In this document: piece by piece, positions 30,033 to 37,623 of the stretch
Position numbering within the stretch: position 1 is the first letter of the stretch
How the letters are laid out: the number at the start of each line of letters is the position of its first letter
From: Capillimicrobium parvum
Lineage (GTDB): Bacteria; Actinomycetota; Thermoleophilia; Solirubrobacterales; Solirubrobacteraceae
Reading direction: 5' to 3'
Assembly: GCF_021172045.1 (NCBI RefSeq)
Contig: NZ_CP087164.1
Span: 3,596,001 to 3,660,000 of the forward strand
DNA length: 64,000 nt
Program-made: the position numbers and the translations under genes
Notes under the pieces: generated by a model
Database searches by the model: none
What the model was told of the DNA's origin: nothing
Seen by the model: the letters and a program-made list of their open reading frames with translations, nothing else

Positions 30033-31979
30033 TCAGCGGCCGGCGAGCGCAGCCTGCGGGTCGCGCAGCACCGCCTCGATGCGCTCGGCGATCCGCGGCC
30101 CGGTGAAGCCGACCTCGCTGTGCAGCAGCGCCGGCTTGCCGTGCGTGACGTAGCGGTCGGGCAGCCCGACGCGCAGGATCCGCGGCACCGGGAGCCCGGC
30201 GTCGTTGAGCGTCTCCCAGACCGCTGAGCCGAACCCGCCGTGCAGCACGCCCTCCTCGACCGTCACGACGAGCTCGTGCTCGGCCGCGAGCTGGGCCAGC
30301 AGCGCGCGATCCATCGGCTTGGCGAACCGGGCGTCGGCGACCGTGACGTCGAGGCCGCCCTCCGCGAGCCGGTCGGCCGCCTCGAGCGCCTTGAGCACGC
30401 CCGTGCCGTAGCCGACGATCGCGACGCGCCCGCCCTCGCGCAGGATCTCGCCGGTGCCGAGCTCGATCGGCTCGGGATCGTCGGGGATCGGCACGCCGGC
30501 CGCCTCGCCGCGCGGGTAGCGCAGGGCGATCGGGCCGTCGTCGTGGAGCATCGCCGTGCGCAGCATCCGCACGAGCATGGCCTCGTCGCGCGGAGCCATG
30601 AGCACCATGTTCGGCAGGCAGCGCAGGTAGGCGATGTCGAACGCGCCGTGGTGCGTGGGCCCGTCGTCGCCGACCAGGCCGGCGCGGTCCATCGCGAAGA
30701 CCACGTTGAGCTTCTGCAGGGCGACGTCGTGGACGATCTGGTCGAACGCGCGCTGCAGGAAGGTCGAGTAGATCGCGCAGACCGGCTTGGCGCCCTGGAG
30801 CGCGAGCCCGGAGGCGAACAGGACCGCCTGCTGCTCGGCGATGCCGACGTCGAAGTAGTGCTCGGGCTTGGCCTTCTGCAGGATGTTCAGGCCGGTGCCG
30901 GAGTTCATGGCGGCGGTGATGCCGACGATGCGCGGGTCGCGCTCGACCTCGCGCACGAGCGCCTCGCCGAACACCGTCGTGTACTGCGGCGGCGCGACGG
31001 GGCCGTTGGCCGGCTTGGGAGCGGCCTTCGCCGGGGCGCCGTTGGCGATCGACTTCGGCTTGGCGGCATGCCACTTCTCCATGCCCTCCAGGCCGCCGTT
31101 CTCGGCCGGCTCGAAGCCCTTGCCCTTGACGGTCGCGATGTGGACGACCACCGGGCGCTGGGCGTCGAGCGCCTCGGTGAGCGCGATGCGCAGCGCGTGG
31201 ACGTCATGGCCGTCGATGACGCCCATGTAGGCCCAGTCGAGCTCCTCCCAGATGAGCCCGGGCGCCCAGAACGCCTTGATGGACTCCTTCAGCTGCGGGC
31301 CGAGGTGCTCGAACGCGGTGCCGATGCCCGCCGGCAGCTTCGTCAGCTTCTCCTCGACGCCCTCGCGCGCCCGGTAGAGCTTCGGGTTCAGGCGGACGCG
31401 GTTGAAGTAGCGCGAGAGGGCGCCGACGTTCGGCGCGATCGACATGCCGTTGTCGTTGAGCACGACGACGATCGGGGTGCCCAGGCCGCCGGCCTGGCCG
31501 ATCGCCTCGAACGCGACGCCGCCGGTCATCGCACCGTCGCCGATGACCGCGACGACCTTGCCGGCGTCGATGTCGCCCTGCAGGCGCATCGCCTCCTTGA
31601 GCCCGACGGCGTAGCCGATCGAGGTCGAGGCGTGGCCGGCGCCCATGATGTCGTGCTCGGACTCGTGGATCGCGCAGAACGGAGCGAGGCCCTCGTACTG
31701 GCGGATGGTCGGCAGCTGGTCGCGGCGGCCCGTGAGGACCTTGTGGGGGTAGGCCTGATGGCCGACGTCCCAGAGGACCTTGTCGCGCGGCGAGTCCAGC
31801 AGCGAGTGCAGGGCGACCGCGAGCTCGCAGGTGCCCAGGTTGGCGCCGAAGTGGCCGCCGATCTCGCCGACCGTGTCGATGATATGCGCGCGTACCTCCT
31901 GCGCGACCTGCGCCAGCTCGTCGTCGGTGAGCGAGTGCAGGTCCTGCGGGCGGTCGATGCGATCGAGGATCGGCGTCAT
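30033..31979 (-). CDS. dxs: 1-deoxy-D-xylulose-5-phosphate synthase
   Basis: First enzyme of the MEP isoprenoid pathway: thiamine-diphosphate-dependent condensation of pyruvate and glyceraldehyde-3-phosphate. 648 aa. The TPP-binding region is VIGDGAMTGGVAFEAIGQAG and VLNDNGMSIAPNVGAL; GGHFGANLGTCELAVALH is the N-terminal active-site motif; MDRAGLVGDDGPTHHGAFD lies in the pyrimidine domain. A Pro/Ala-rich insert (about 305-330) links domains. ATG 31977-31979 overlaps the ispA stop by 4 nt (ATGA), so both prenyl-pathway genes are coupled. Confidence 0.98.
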   Translation of the reverse strand: MTPILDRIDRPQDLHSLTDDELAQVAQEVRAHIIDTVGEIGGHFGANLGTCELAVALHSLLDSPRDKVLWDVGHQAYPHKVLTGRRDQLPTIRQYEGLAPFCAIHESEHDIMGAGHASTSIGYAVGLKEAMRLQGDIDAGKVVAVIGDGAMTGGVAFEAIGQAGGLGTPIVVVLNDNGMSIAPNVGALSRYFNRVRLNPKLYRAREGVEEKLTKLPAGIGTAFEHLGPQLKESIKAFWAPGLIWEELDWAYMGVIDGHDVHALRIALTEALDAQRPVVVHIATVKGKGFEPAENGGLEGMEKWHAAKPKSIANGAPAKAAPKPANGPVAPPQYTTVFGEALVREVERDPRIVGITAAMNSGTGLNILQKAKPEHYFDVGIAEQQAVLFASGLALQGAKPVCAIYSTFLQRAFDQIVHDVALQKLNVVFAMDRAGLVGDDGPTHHGAFDIAYLRCLPNMVLMAPRDEAMLVRMLRTAMLHDDGPIALRYPRGEAAGVPIPDDPEPIELGTGEILREGGRVAIVGYGTGVLKALEAADRLAEGGLDVTVADARFAKPMDRALLAQLAAEHELVVTVEEGVLHGGFGSAVWETLNDAGLPVPRILRVGLPDRYVTHGKPALLHSEVGFTGPRIAERIEAVLRDPQAALAGR

Positions 31980-32830
31980 GAAGTCCGGGTGTAGATGAAG
32001 TCGGTGATGTGCTCGAGCTCGAGCGCACCGTTGGGAGCCGCCGCAGCCAGCGCGGCGCGCGCGTTGGCGTGGGACGTCTCGGCCATGGTACGCGCTCCTG
32101 CGAGACCGAACTCGCTGACGTACGTGCGCTTCCCGTGGCGCTCGTCCGAGCCCTGGGGCTTGCCGAGGGCGTCGTCGGTGCCGGTCACGTCCAGGATGTC
32201 GTCGACGATCTGGAAGAGCACTCCGAGCTCGGCACAATACGGGCGCCAGCGGTCGGCATCCGCGCCGCTGAGCAGCGCGATGCATTGGATCGAGGCGCCG
32301 ATGAGGCGTCCGGTCTTCAGCGCGTGCAGCTCGCGGAGGTCCGGGTGGTCGGCCGAGACGTCGAGGTACTGGCCGCCGACCATGCCGTTGACGCCGGTCG
32401 CCGTGGCGAGGTGGGCGAGCGCGTCGATGACGCACTGCGGATCGCCCGTCTGGTGCGTCAGGACGTGGCGGAACGCCTCGGCGTAGAGGGCGTCGCCCGC
32501 GAGGATCGCGACGTCCTCGCCGTACGCCACGTGGCACGTCGGCCGCCCGCGGCGCAGGTCGTCGTCGTCCATCGCCGGGAGGTCGTCGTGGATGAGCGAG
32601 TAGGTGTGGATGAGCTCGAGCGCGGCGGCGAGCGGCAGGACCTCGCGCTCGTCGCGGCGCAGCGCCCGCGCGGTGGCGAGCGCGAGGACGGGGCGGATGC
32701 GCTTGCCGCCCGCGAGCAGGCTGTAGCGCATCGCCTCCTCGAGGCCCTCGGTCGGGGTGCCGTCCGTGAAGCGCAGCTCGGCGAGGTAGTCCTCGACGAG
32801 CCCCCTGAGATGCTCGGGGTACTCGCTCAG
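31976..32830 (-). CDS. ispA: Polyprenyl (farnesyl/geranylgeranyl) diphosphate synthase, non-canonical start
   Basis: Trans-isoprenyl diphosphate synthase, 284 aa from the CTG chosen. The first Asp-rich motif is HDDLPAMDDDDLRRG, the second FQIVDDILDVTG, and RYSLLAGGKRIRPVL is the substrate site. The nearest in-frame ATG (32729-32731) would remove about 33 residues, LSEYPEHLRGLVEDYLAELR onward, that belong to the fold. No ATG, GTG or TTG lies between the upstream limit and that ATG. CTG 32828-32830 fits, 22 nt after the xseB stop. Alternatively a GTG overlapping that stop (GTGA at 32852-32855) was the start and one base has been lost. Confidence 0.88.
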   Translation of the reverse strand: MSEYPEHLRGLVEDYLAELRFTDGTPTEGLEEAMRYSLLAGGKRIRPVLALATARALRRDEREVLPLAAALELIHTYSLIHDDLPAMDDDDLRRGRPTCHVAYGEDVAILAGDALYAEAFRHVLTHQTGDPQCVIDALAHLATATGVNGMVGGQYLDVSADHPDLRELHALKTGRLIGASIQCIALLSGADADRWRPYCAELGVLFQIVDDILDVTGTDDALGKPQGSDERHGKRTYVSEFGLAGARTMAETSHANARAALAAAAPNGALELEHITDFIYTRTS

Positions 32831-32852
32831 AGCGATCGGGCGGTGCTCGTGG

Positions 32853-33053
32853 TCACAACAGGGCCCCCTGGCCGGGCGGCGGCGGCTCGCCGGCCGCCTC
32901 GCGGGCGCGGCGGTCGAGCTCGGAGCCCGCCTGCGCGGCGAGGGCGGCGCAGTCCTCGACGAGCGTCGCGGCGGCGTCGGCCGAGAGCTCGCCGGAGCGA
33001 AGCTGCTCGGCGGCGCGGTCCAGCCGTTCGATTAGGCGATCGAGGTCGTTCAT
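32853..33053 (-). CDS. xseB: Exodeoxyribonuclease VII small subunit
   Basis: 66 aa helical protein (NDLDRLIERLDRAAEQLRSGELS, then a second helix through AALAAQAGSELDRRA), the size and pattern of XseB, which binds the XseA nuclease tail. ATG 33051-33053 overlaps the nusB stop (ATGA), so it is translated with nusB. The large subunit xseA is not in the window, although it usually precedes xseB. Confidence 0.88.
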   Translation of the reverse strand: MNDLDRLIERLDRAAEQLRSGELSADAAATLVEDCAALAAQAGSELDRRAREAAGEPPPPGQGALL

Positions 33054-33460
33054 GGGGTGCAATCCTCGCGCATCTCCCGGAGGGCAGCGGCGAGGATGCC
33101 GTTGACGAACTTCGGCGCCTGCGCTCCGGCGTACGTCTTGGCGGTCTTCACGGCCTCCTCGATGGCCCCCTCGGGCGGGATCGGCGCATCGCCCGGAACC
33201 GCGTCGGGATGCAGGATCTCCGTCAGCGCGACGCGCATGATCGCCTTCTCGAGCGGCGCGATCCGGTCGATCGTCCAGCCCTTCGCATGGCGAGCGATGA
33301 TCGCGTCGGCGTCCTCGCTGTAGTCCTCGGTCGCATGGGCGAGCGCGCGGGTGAAGATGGGCGCGTCGCGTTCGAGCGTGTCCGCGAGCGGACGTCCCGT
33401 CAGATCGTGCTGGTAGACCGCGAAGACGGCGGCGCGGCGTTGATCGGAACGGCGGGCCAA
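33050..33460 (-). CDS. nusB: Transcription antitermination factor NusB
   Basis: 136 aa. RRSDQRRAAVFAVYQHDLTGRPL starts the family's helical bundle; GWTIDRIAPLEKAIMRVALTEIL and EAVKTAKTYAGAQAPKFVNGILAAAL are the two diagnostic blocks. Binds boxA RNA with NusE in rRNA antitermination. Start is TTG 33458-33460, the only candidate giving the conserved N-terminus. It follows efp after 31 bp. Confidence 0.95.
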   Translation of the reverse strand: MARRSDQRRAAVFAVYQHDLTGRPLADTLERDAPIFTRALAHATEDYSEDADAIIARHAKGWTIDRIAPLEKAIMRVALTEILHPDAVPGDAPIPPEGAIEEAVKTAKTYAGAQAPKFVNGILAAALREMREDCTP

Positions 33461-33491
33461 GGGTGCTCGGGCGGCTTCGGCTTCCGCGCGG

Positions 33492-34052
33492 CTAGGCGCG
33501 CGACATGTAGTCGCCGGACGCCGTCTGGACCTTGACGCGATCGCCGACGTTGACGAAGAGCGGGACCTGCACGACGGCGCCGGTCTCGAGCGTGGCGGGC
33601 TTGTTGCCGCCGCCGGACGCGGTGTCGCCGCGCAGACCGGGCTCGGTGTCGGTGACCTCGAGCTCGACCGACGACGGGAGCTGCAGGTCGCTCGGCTGGT
33701 CGTCGATGAAGAGCACGTCGACCTCGTCGCTCGGCTTCGTCCAGCGCAGGGCGTCCTTGACCGCCGGCTCGGGGATGGCGAGCTGCTCGTAGCTCGCGCT
33801 GTCCATGAAGTGCGCGTCGGTGCCGTCGGCGTAGAGGAACTGCATCTTGCGCGCCTCCGTGCGCACGGCGCGGAACTTCTCGCCCGCGCGGAACGTGCGG
33901 TCGATCACGTTGCCGTCGGAGGCGCGGCGCAGCTTCGTGCGCACGAACGCGCCGCCCTTGCCGGGCTTGACGTGCTGGAACTCGAGGATCTTGAAGACGG
34001 TCCCCTCGACGTCGATGTGGTTGCCGTTCTTGAACTGGTTCGTTGAGACCAT
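33492..34052 (-). CDS. efp: Translation elongation factor P
   Basis: 186 aa, three beta-barrel domains. It relieves ribosome stalling at polyproline. The loop reaching the peptidyl-transferase centre reads HVKPGKGGAFVRTKLR, with Lys32 at the tip where other species carry a modification. The C-terminal OB domain has VNVGDRVKVQTASGDYMSRA. ATG 34050-34052 lies 9 nt behind TACCCT. Two proline-rich proteins in this window (MltG, the LysX linker) are plausible clients. Confidence 0.97.
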   Translation of the reverse strand: MVSTNQFKNGNHIDVEGTVFKILEFQHVKPGKGGAFVRTKLRRASDGNVIDRTFRAGEKFRAVRTEARKMQFLYADGTDAHFMDSASYEQLAIPEPAVKDALRWTKPSDEVDVLFIDDQPSDLQLPSSVELEVTDTEPGLRGDTASGGGNKPATLETGAVVQVPLFVNVGDRVKVQTASGDYMSRA

Positions 34053-34061
34053 GCAGCCCCA

Positions 34062-34067
34062 AGGGTA
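34062..34067 (-). promoter_or_regulatory. -10 hexamer of efp
   Basis: TACCCT on the minus strand, 9 nt before the ATG; probably drives efp-nusB-xseB-ispA-dxs. Confidence 0.45.
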
Positions 34068-34232
34068 CTTCGCCCGCCGCGAGCCCGGATCCCGCGGACG
34101 CGACGGGGATGCCGGACTCCGGGCATCGCCGCGTCGGGGGTGACCTCGAGCACCACCCCGACGCCGTCGACGAGGTCGTCGCGGTCGAGCCCGGGCCGTA
34201 CCTGCGCGAGAAGTGCGCGCAGGCCGCCGCGC
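34068..34232. other. Intergenic stretch without a gene
   Basis: 165 bp upstream of efp. A GATGCC/GGCATC hairpin (around 34109-34130) with flanking CGACG/CGTCG arms could end the upstream small gene. Nothing else recognised. Confidence 0.4.
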
Positions 34233-34604
34233 TCACTGCGCCGGCCGCCCCGCGAGCCGCCGTGCGCGCTCGATCGCGATCCAGCACGCCACGGTGTCCT
34301 CCGGGGTCGCGTCCAGGCGCTCCCACCAGGGCCACAACGCGTCCTCGAGCGCGTCGGCGAGGTCGATCCGCTCGTAGCGGTGGTCGCCGACGTAGTCGAT
34401 CGCGTCGGCCTCCGGTCCGAGGTGCAGGTACCGGCGGGTGGCGTGGTGCTTGTAGGCGTGGTAGGCCACACCGGCGCGCGTCCGCAGCTCGCACATCCAC
34501 ATCCACGGCCACATCAGGTCCTCGCCGACAGCGAGCTGCAGCGGGCCCCAGTCGGGGCGGTCGAACTGGGCGAGACGGGCGGTGACGTAGCGCTTGCGAG
34601 GCAT
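34233..34604 (-). CDS. Hypothetical protein
   Basis: 123 aa, not recognised. It is rich in Trp, Tyr and His (WPWMWMCELRT, YHAYKHHATRRYLHLGP, ALWPWWERLD) with no membrane helix or signal. The amino-acid mix and codon third-position GC look like a real gene. ATG 34602-34604 is 6 nt behind CACCGT, the weaker NANNNT form of the local promoter motif. It precedes efp on the same strand. Confidence 0.65.
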   Translation of the reverse strand: MPRKRYVTARLAQFDRPDWGPLQLAVGEDLMWPWMWMCELRTRAGVAYHAYKHHATRRYLHLGPEADAIDYVGDHRYERIDLADALEDALWPWWERLDATPEDTVACWIAIERARRLAGRPAQ

Positions 34605-34656
34605 GCCGTCACGGTGCCGGGCAGCGCGTGCCCGAACAACACGCGGACGTGACAAG

Positions 34657-35205
34657 TCAGCGACGGGGGCGCGACAACTCGAGCCGGTACTCGATCAGCA
34701 CGAGGTCCGGCCCCGGCGCGTGGAACTCCTCGCCCGCCGGCTGCCAGCCCTCGCGCTCGTAGAACCGCCGGGCCCGGCCGTGCGCGGCCGGCGTGAACAG
34801 GCGCATCGCCGCGAAGCCGCGCTCGCGCGACGCCTCCACCCCGGCGCGGTGCAGCACCCGCGCCAACCCGCTCCCCCACTGATCGGGGTGCACGAAGAGG
34901 TTGCGCAGATGCGCGAGCGACGCGTCGTCGACCGGCATCCCCGAGAGCGCGGCGGGCAGCACCGCGATCTGCCCGACGAGCGCACCGTCCCGCTCGGCGA
35001 TCAGGCACCAGTGCTGCCTGCTGCGCAGCAGCCGCCGCACGTGGGCGACCTCCTCGGCCATCGGCGGCGGCTCCCAGCCGGCGGGCGCGAACGCGCGGTA
35101 CCCCGCGAACCCGTCGATGACGCACCGGCCGAGCGCCTCGGCGTCCTCGACGGTGGCGGCACGCAGCGAGACGCCCGGCGGCACGCTCGCAGCTGAGACG
35201 GGCAT
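34657..35205 (-). CDS. GNAT N-acetyltransferase
   Basis: 182 aa. VSLRAATVEDAEALGRCVIDGFAGYR is the N-terminal GNAT helix pair, LRNLFVHPDQWGSGLARVLHRAG the acetyl-CoA loop (Q/RxxGxG/A form), and MRLFTPAAHGRARRFYEREGWQPAGEEF motif B. ATG 35203-35205 is 7 nt behind TACGGT. Divergent from the aldo/keto reductase with the same hexamer facing the other way. Substrate unknown. Confidence 0.87.
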   Translation of the reverse strand: MPVSAASVPPGVSLRAATVEDAEALGRCVIDGFAGYRAFAPAGWEPPPMAEEVAHVRRLLRSRQHWCLIAERDGALVGQIAVLPAALSGMPVDDASLAHLRNLFVHPDQWGSGLARVLHRAGVEASRERGFAAMRLFTPAAHGRARRFYEREGWQPAGEEFHAPGPDLVLIEYRLELSRPRR

Positions 35206-35212
35206 GTCGCGG

Positions 35213-35218
35213 ACCGTA
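35213..35218 (-). promoter_or_regulatory. -10 hexamer of the GNAT gene
   Basis: TACGGT on the minus strand, 7 nt before the ATG. Confidence 0.5.
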
Positions 35219-35296
35219 CCCGCCCGAGCGCTGTCGCAGGCGGGCGCGCCAACGCGGCGGGACGGCGCTCCCCGGCCACGATCTCGCGCCGACGTC

Positions 35297-35302
35297 TACG
35301 GT
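35297..35302 (+). promoter_or_regulatory. -10 hexamer of the aldo/keto reductase gene
   Basis: TACGGT, 6 nt before the ATG, identical in sequence and gap to the acyl-CoA dehydrogenase promoter. Confidence 0.5.
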
Positions 35303-35308
35303 GCCGTC

Positions 35309-36247
35309 ATGCTCCACCGCTCGCTCGGACACTCCGGCCTCGACGTCTCGGTCATCGCGCTCGGCTCCTGGCAGACCTACGAGCGCATCCCGCGCGAGCA
35401 GGGCGCCGCCGTCCTCAACGAGGCGCGCGCGGCGGGCATCGACTTCCTCGAGGTCGCCCGCTACAACGACATGACCGGCACGGCGCCGATCCCGACCGGC
35501 TACTCCGAGGTCGTCTTCGGCGAGGTCTTCCGCGCGTCGGACTACGGCCGCGACGAGGTGACGATCGCGGGCAAGCTGTGGTGGGAGTTCTGGCCCGAGC
35601 AGGACGCCGCGCAGGAGCTCGACGCCTCGCTCGAGCGCACCGGCCTCGACCACCTCGACTTCATCTACTCCGACCCGCCGCCGGCGGAGCTCCCGCTCGA
35701 GGAGGTCGTCGCCCAGATCGGTGCGCTGCTCGCCGCCGGCCGCGCCCGCGCGTGGGGCATCGTCAACTGGCAGGCCGACCGCCTGGCCGAGGCCGGCCGG
35801 ATCGCCCGAGCGCAGGGCGTGCCGACGCCGTGCGCCGCCCAGCTGCCCTACAGCCTCGTCAGCCGCGACTGGGTCGAGGGCCAGGCCATGGTCGACGCCC
35901 TGCAGGCCTGCGAGGCGAGCGTCGTCGCGTCGTACACGCTGGCCGGGGGCATCCTCACCGGCAAGTACGCGGACGGAGCGGCGCAGGGCCGGATGGCCGG
36001 CGAGCTCGGCGACGAGCGCTGGCGGCCCGCCCGAGCGGCGGCGCAGGCGCTGCGCGAGCGGGCGGCCGAGCTCGGCGCCACGCCCGCCCAGCTCGCCCTC
36101 GCGTTCGCGCTGTCCAACCCCGACACCGCGACGGTGCTCTGCGGCGCCACGCGGCCCGAGCAGGTGGCCGACAACGCCGCCGCGGCAGACCTGCTGGCGC
36201 GCCTGGACACGCACCAGATCGCCCGGTTGCGCGGGATCGGCGCCTGA
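35309..36247 (+). CDS. Aldo/keto reductase family protein
   Basis: 312-aa TIM-barrel NADPH oxidoreductase. It begins MLHRSLGHSGLDVSVIALGSW. The Asp-Tyr pair falls in GIDFLEVARYND and Lys in IAGKLWWEF. The usual active-site His after the Lys strand (normally an H in a YxxHxPD-type motif) is replaced in DFIYSDPPPAELPLEE, which may alter catalysis. SNPDTATVLCGATRPEQVADNAAA is the C-terminal cofactor motif. ATG 35309 is set by TACGGT 6 nt upstream. Substrate unknown. Confidence 0.88.
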   Translation: MLHRSLGHSGLDVSVIALGSWQTYERIPREQGAAVLNEARAAGIDFLEVARYNDMTGTAPIPTGYSEVVFGEVFRASDYGRDEVTIAGKLWWEFWPEQDAAQELDASLERTGLDHLDFIYSDPPPAELPLEEVVAQIGALLAAGRARAWGIVNWQADRLAEAGRIARAQGVPTPCAAQLPYSLVSRDWVEGQAMVDALQACEASVVASYTLAGGILTGKYADGAAQGRMAGELGDERWRPARAAAQALRERAAELGATPAQLALAFALSNPDTATVLCGATRPEQVADNAAAADLLARLDTHQIARLRGIGA

Positions 36248-36292
36248 GAGCCTGTTGAACCTCCCCGCCGCGCGAGAGAGATCAACAGACTC
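36248..36292. terminator. Inverted repeat between convergent genes
   Basis: GAGCCTGTTGA (36248-36258) and TCAACAGACTC (36282-36292) pair in 10 of 11 positions around a 23-nt loop. It follows the aldo/keto reductase stop by 1 bp and could terminate both strands. Confidence 0.5.
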
Positions 36293-36473
36293 CTGACCGG
36301 CGCGCGCCCGCCGCTGCGCGTACGGCTCCAGGCCGTCCTGCGCCACGTGGCGATGCGCGACGCCCGCCGGCGTGAGCACCGAGTCGCTCGCCGCCGGTCT
36401 GCGCGGTCGTGGTGCGGGACTCGATCGTCAGCCCCAGGCGGGGCACCTCCAGCACGTCGCCCGGCTGCGCCAT
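36282..36473 (-). CDS. Small ORF, possible remnant of a cupin-type gene
   Basis: 63 aa. MAQPGDVLEVPRLGLTIESR followed by TTTAQTGGE resembles the N-terminus of small cupin proteins, but the following sequence is Gly/Arg/Ala-rich and not cupin-like. This suggests a frameshift or truncation after residue 29. A good ribosome site, AAGGGAG, sits 4 nt before the ATG (36471-36473), and it follows the EVE-like gene in the same direction. Its stop lies inside the inverted repeat. Could be a decayed gene or a real small protein. Confidence 0.4.
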   Translation of the reverse strand: MAQPGDVLEVPRLGLTIESRTTTAQTGGERLGAHAGGRRASPRGAGRPGAVRAAAGARRSGVC

Positions 36474-36535
36474 CGCTCTCTCCCTTGCTCGCTGCGCCCC
36501 CGACGCCATCGATGTCGCAGCGGCGCTCCTCCGGA

Positions 36536-36940
36536 TCACCGCGCGACCGAGCCGAGCACCTCGACCGCGCGCTCGTATTGCGACGCGGTGATCGAGACAT
36601 GCGACTGCTGGCTCATCGAGCGCGGCGCCACGCCGGCCCCCTGCACCGGCGGGGCATCCGAGAGCCGGGGCACCACGAGCAGCGGCTCGACCGCGATCGC
36701 CCAGGGCCACCGCGGATGGTCGACCACCTCGGGCTCGCCGACGGCCTCGACCACCCCGAAGATCCGCCGCCATACCGACGCGTACAGGACCAGCCGGTCG
36801 CCCGGGACGATCCGCGGACGCCGGGGGAAGCCGGCCCGCGTCAGCACGGCCAGCCGGCCCTCCTCCAGCCAGCGGTCGGGCAGCGGGCCGCGCGCGTGGC
36901 CGACCGCCTTGAGCCAGTGACCGCGGGCGGGATCGCTCAG
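36536..36940 (-). CDS. EVE/PUA-like domain protein (probable CTG start)
   Basis: 134 aa. GHWLKAVGHARGP, IVPGDRLVLYASVWRRIFGVVEAVGEPEV and the C-terminal SHVSITASQYERAVEVLG follow the pattern of EVE-like proteins, PUA-related folds thought to read modified bases. The frame has no ATG, GTG or TTG before a GTG at about codon 26, which would cut the first strand. CTG 36938-36940 overlaps the thioesterase stop as CTGA, parallel to the ATGA and GTGA junctions used elsewhere here. Last full gene of the aro operon. Confidence 0.7.
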   Translation of the reverse strand: MSDPARGHWLKAVGHARGPLPDRWLEEGRLAVLTRAGFPRRPRIVPGDRLVLYASVWRRIFGVVEAVGEPEVVDHPRWPWAIAVEPLLVVPRLSDAPPVQGAGVAPRSMSQQSHVSITASQYERAVEVLGSVAR

Positions 36941-37623
36941 CTGCGAAGCTCGATCCAGGTCGCGTGGGCGATGGCGAGCACGCCGCCGTCCCCGTCCACC
37001 AGCGCGGAGCCCGTGTGCTTCTTGCGCCCGTCGAGCGAGCGCGTCCAGCTCATCACGGCGTGCGGCACGCCCGCCAGGGGCAGCCGGTCCACCCGGGCCG
37101 CGATCCGCCCGAGCAGGTGCGGCGCACCGCCCGGCTCGGAGACCGGCGCGCTGCTCGGGCAGTCGAGCGCCGCCCAGACGAGCTCGCGCGACGACTGGCC
37201 GGGTGTCCAGCCGACCGCCCAGATCCCTTCGCGGCCGGCGACCGGGCCGCACAGGCAGTGCAGCCCGTCGTCGCCGCGCATGGGCCCGCAGCCGAAGCAG
37301 GTCGGAAACGGATGCTCGTGGGCCAGCGGCGTCGCCGCCCCCGCCGCGTGCGCCGCGGCCACGTCCACCACGGCAGGAACGTCGATCTCCAGCGCCTCGA
37401 GCGGGCGCCCCGACGCGACGACGTCATCGCCGTCGAGCAGCCGGACCGACCCATCGGCGTGGCGCTCCACGCGCAGCTCGCGATCCAGGGGCGGCGGGCG
37501 CAGCAGCGTCACCTCGACCGGGCCGTCGCCGGCGAGCGCCGCCACGCGTCCGGCGGTGTAGCCGCCGTTCGCCGACGCGGGCGGGCCGTTGAACCGCGCC
37601 GGCAGCACCACCGTCTCAGCCAA
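36937..37623 (-). CDS. Hot-dog fold thioesterase superfamily protein
   Basis: 228 aa. It opens VLPARFNGPPASANGGYTAGRVAAL; a central HPFPTCFGCGPMRGDDGLHCLCGP contains four Cys that might bind zinc; ALDCPSSAP and the C-terminal MSWTRSLDGRKKHTGSALVDGDGGVLAIAHATWIEL resemble double hot-dog acyl-CoA thioesterases. Start TTG 37621-37623 lies inside the pepQ end (8-nt overlap). The catalytic acid is not evident. Function beyond the fold unknown. Confidence 0.78.
   Translation of the reverse strand: MAETVVLPARFNGPPASANGGYTAGRVAALAGDGPVEVTLLRPPPLDRELRVERHADGSVRLLDGDDVVASGRPLEALEIDVPAVVDVAAAHAAGAATPLAHEHPFPTCFGCGPMRGDDGLHCLCGPVAGREGIWAVGWTPGQSSRELVWAALDCPSSAPVSEPGGAPHLLGRIAARVDRLPLAGVPHAVMSWTRSLDGRKKHTGSALVDGDGGVLAIAHATWIELRS

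Noticed and set aside
32853-32862. Programmed +1 frameshift joining xseB and ispA as in prfB
   Set aside because: The AGGGGG and TTG TGA C layout is reminiscent, but tRNA-Leu reading UUG would pair badly with UGU after a +1 slip, and a fused XseB-IspA has no known precedent. Kept only as an alternative in the ispA finding.
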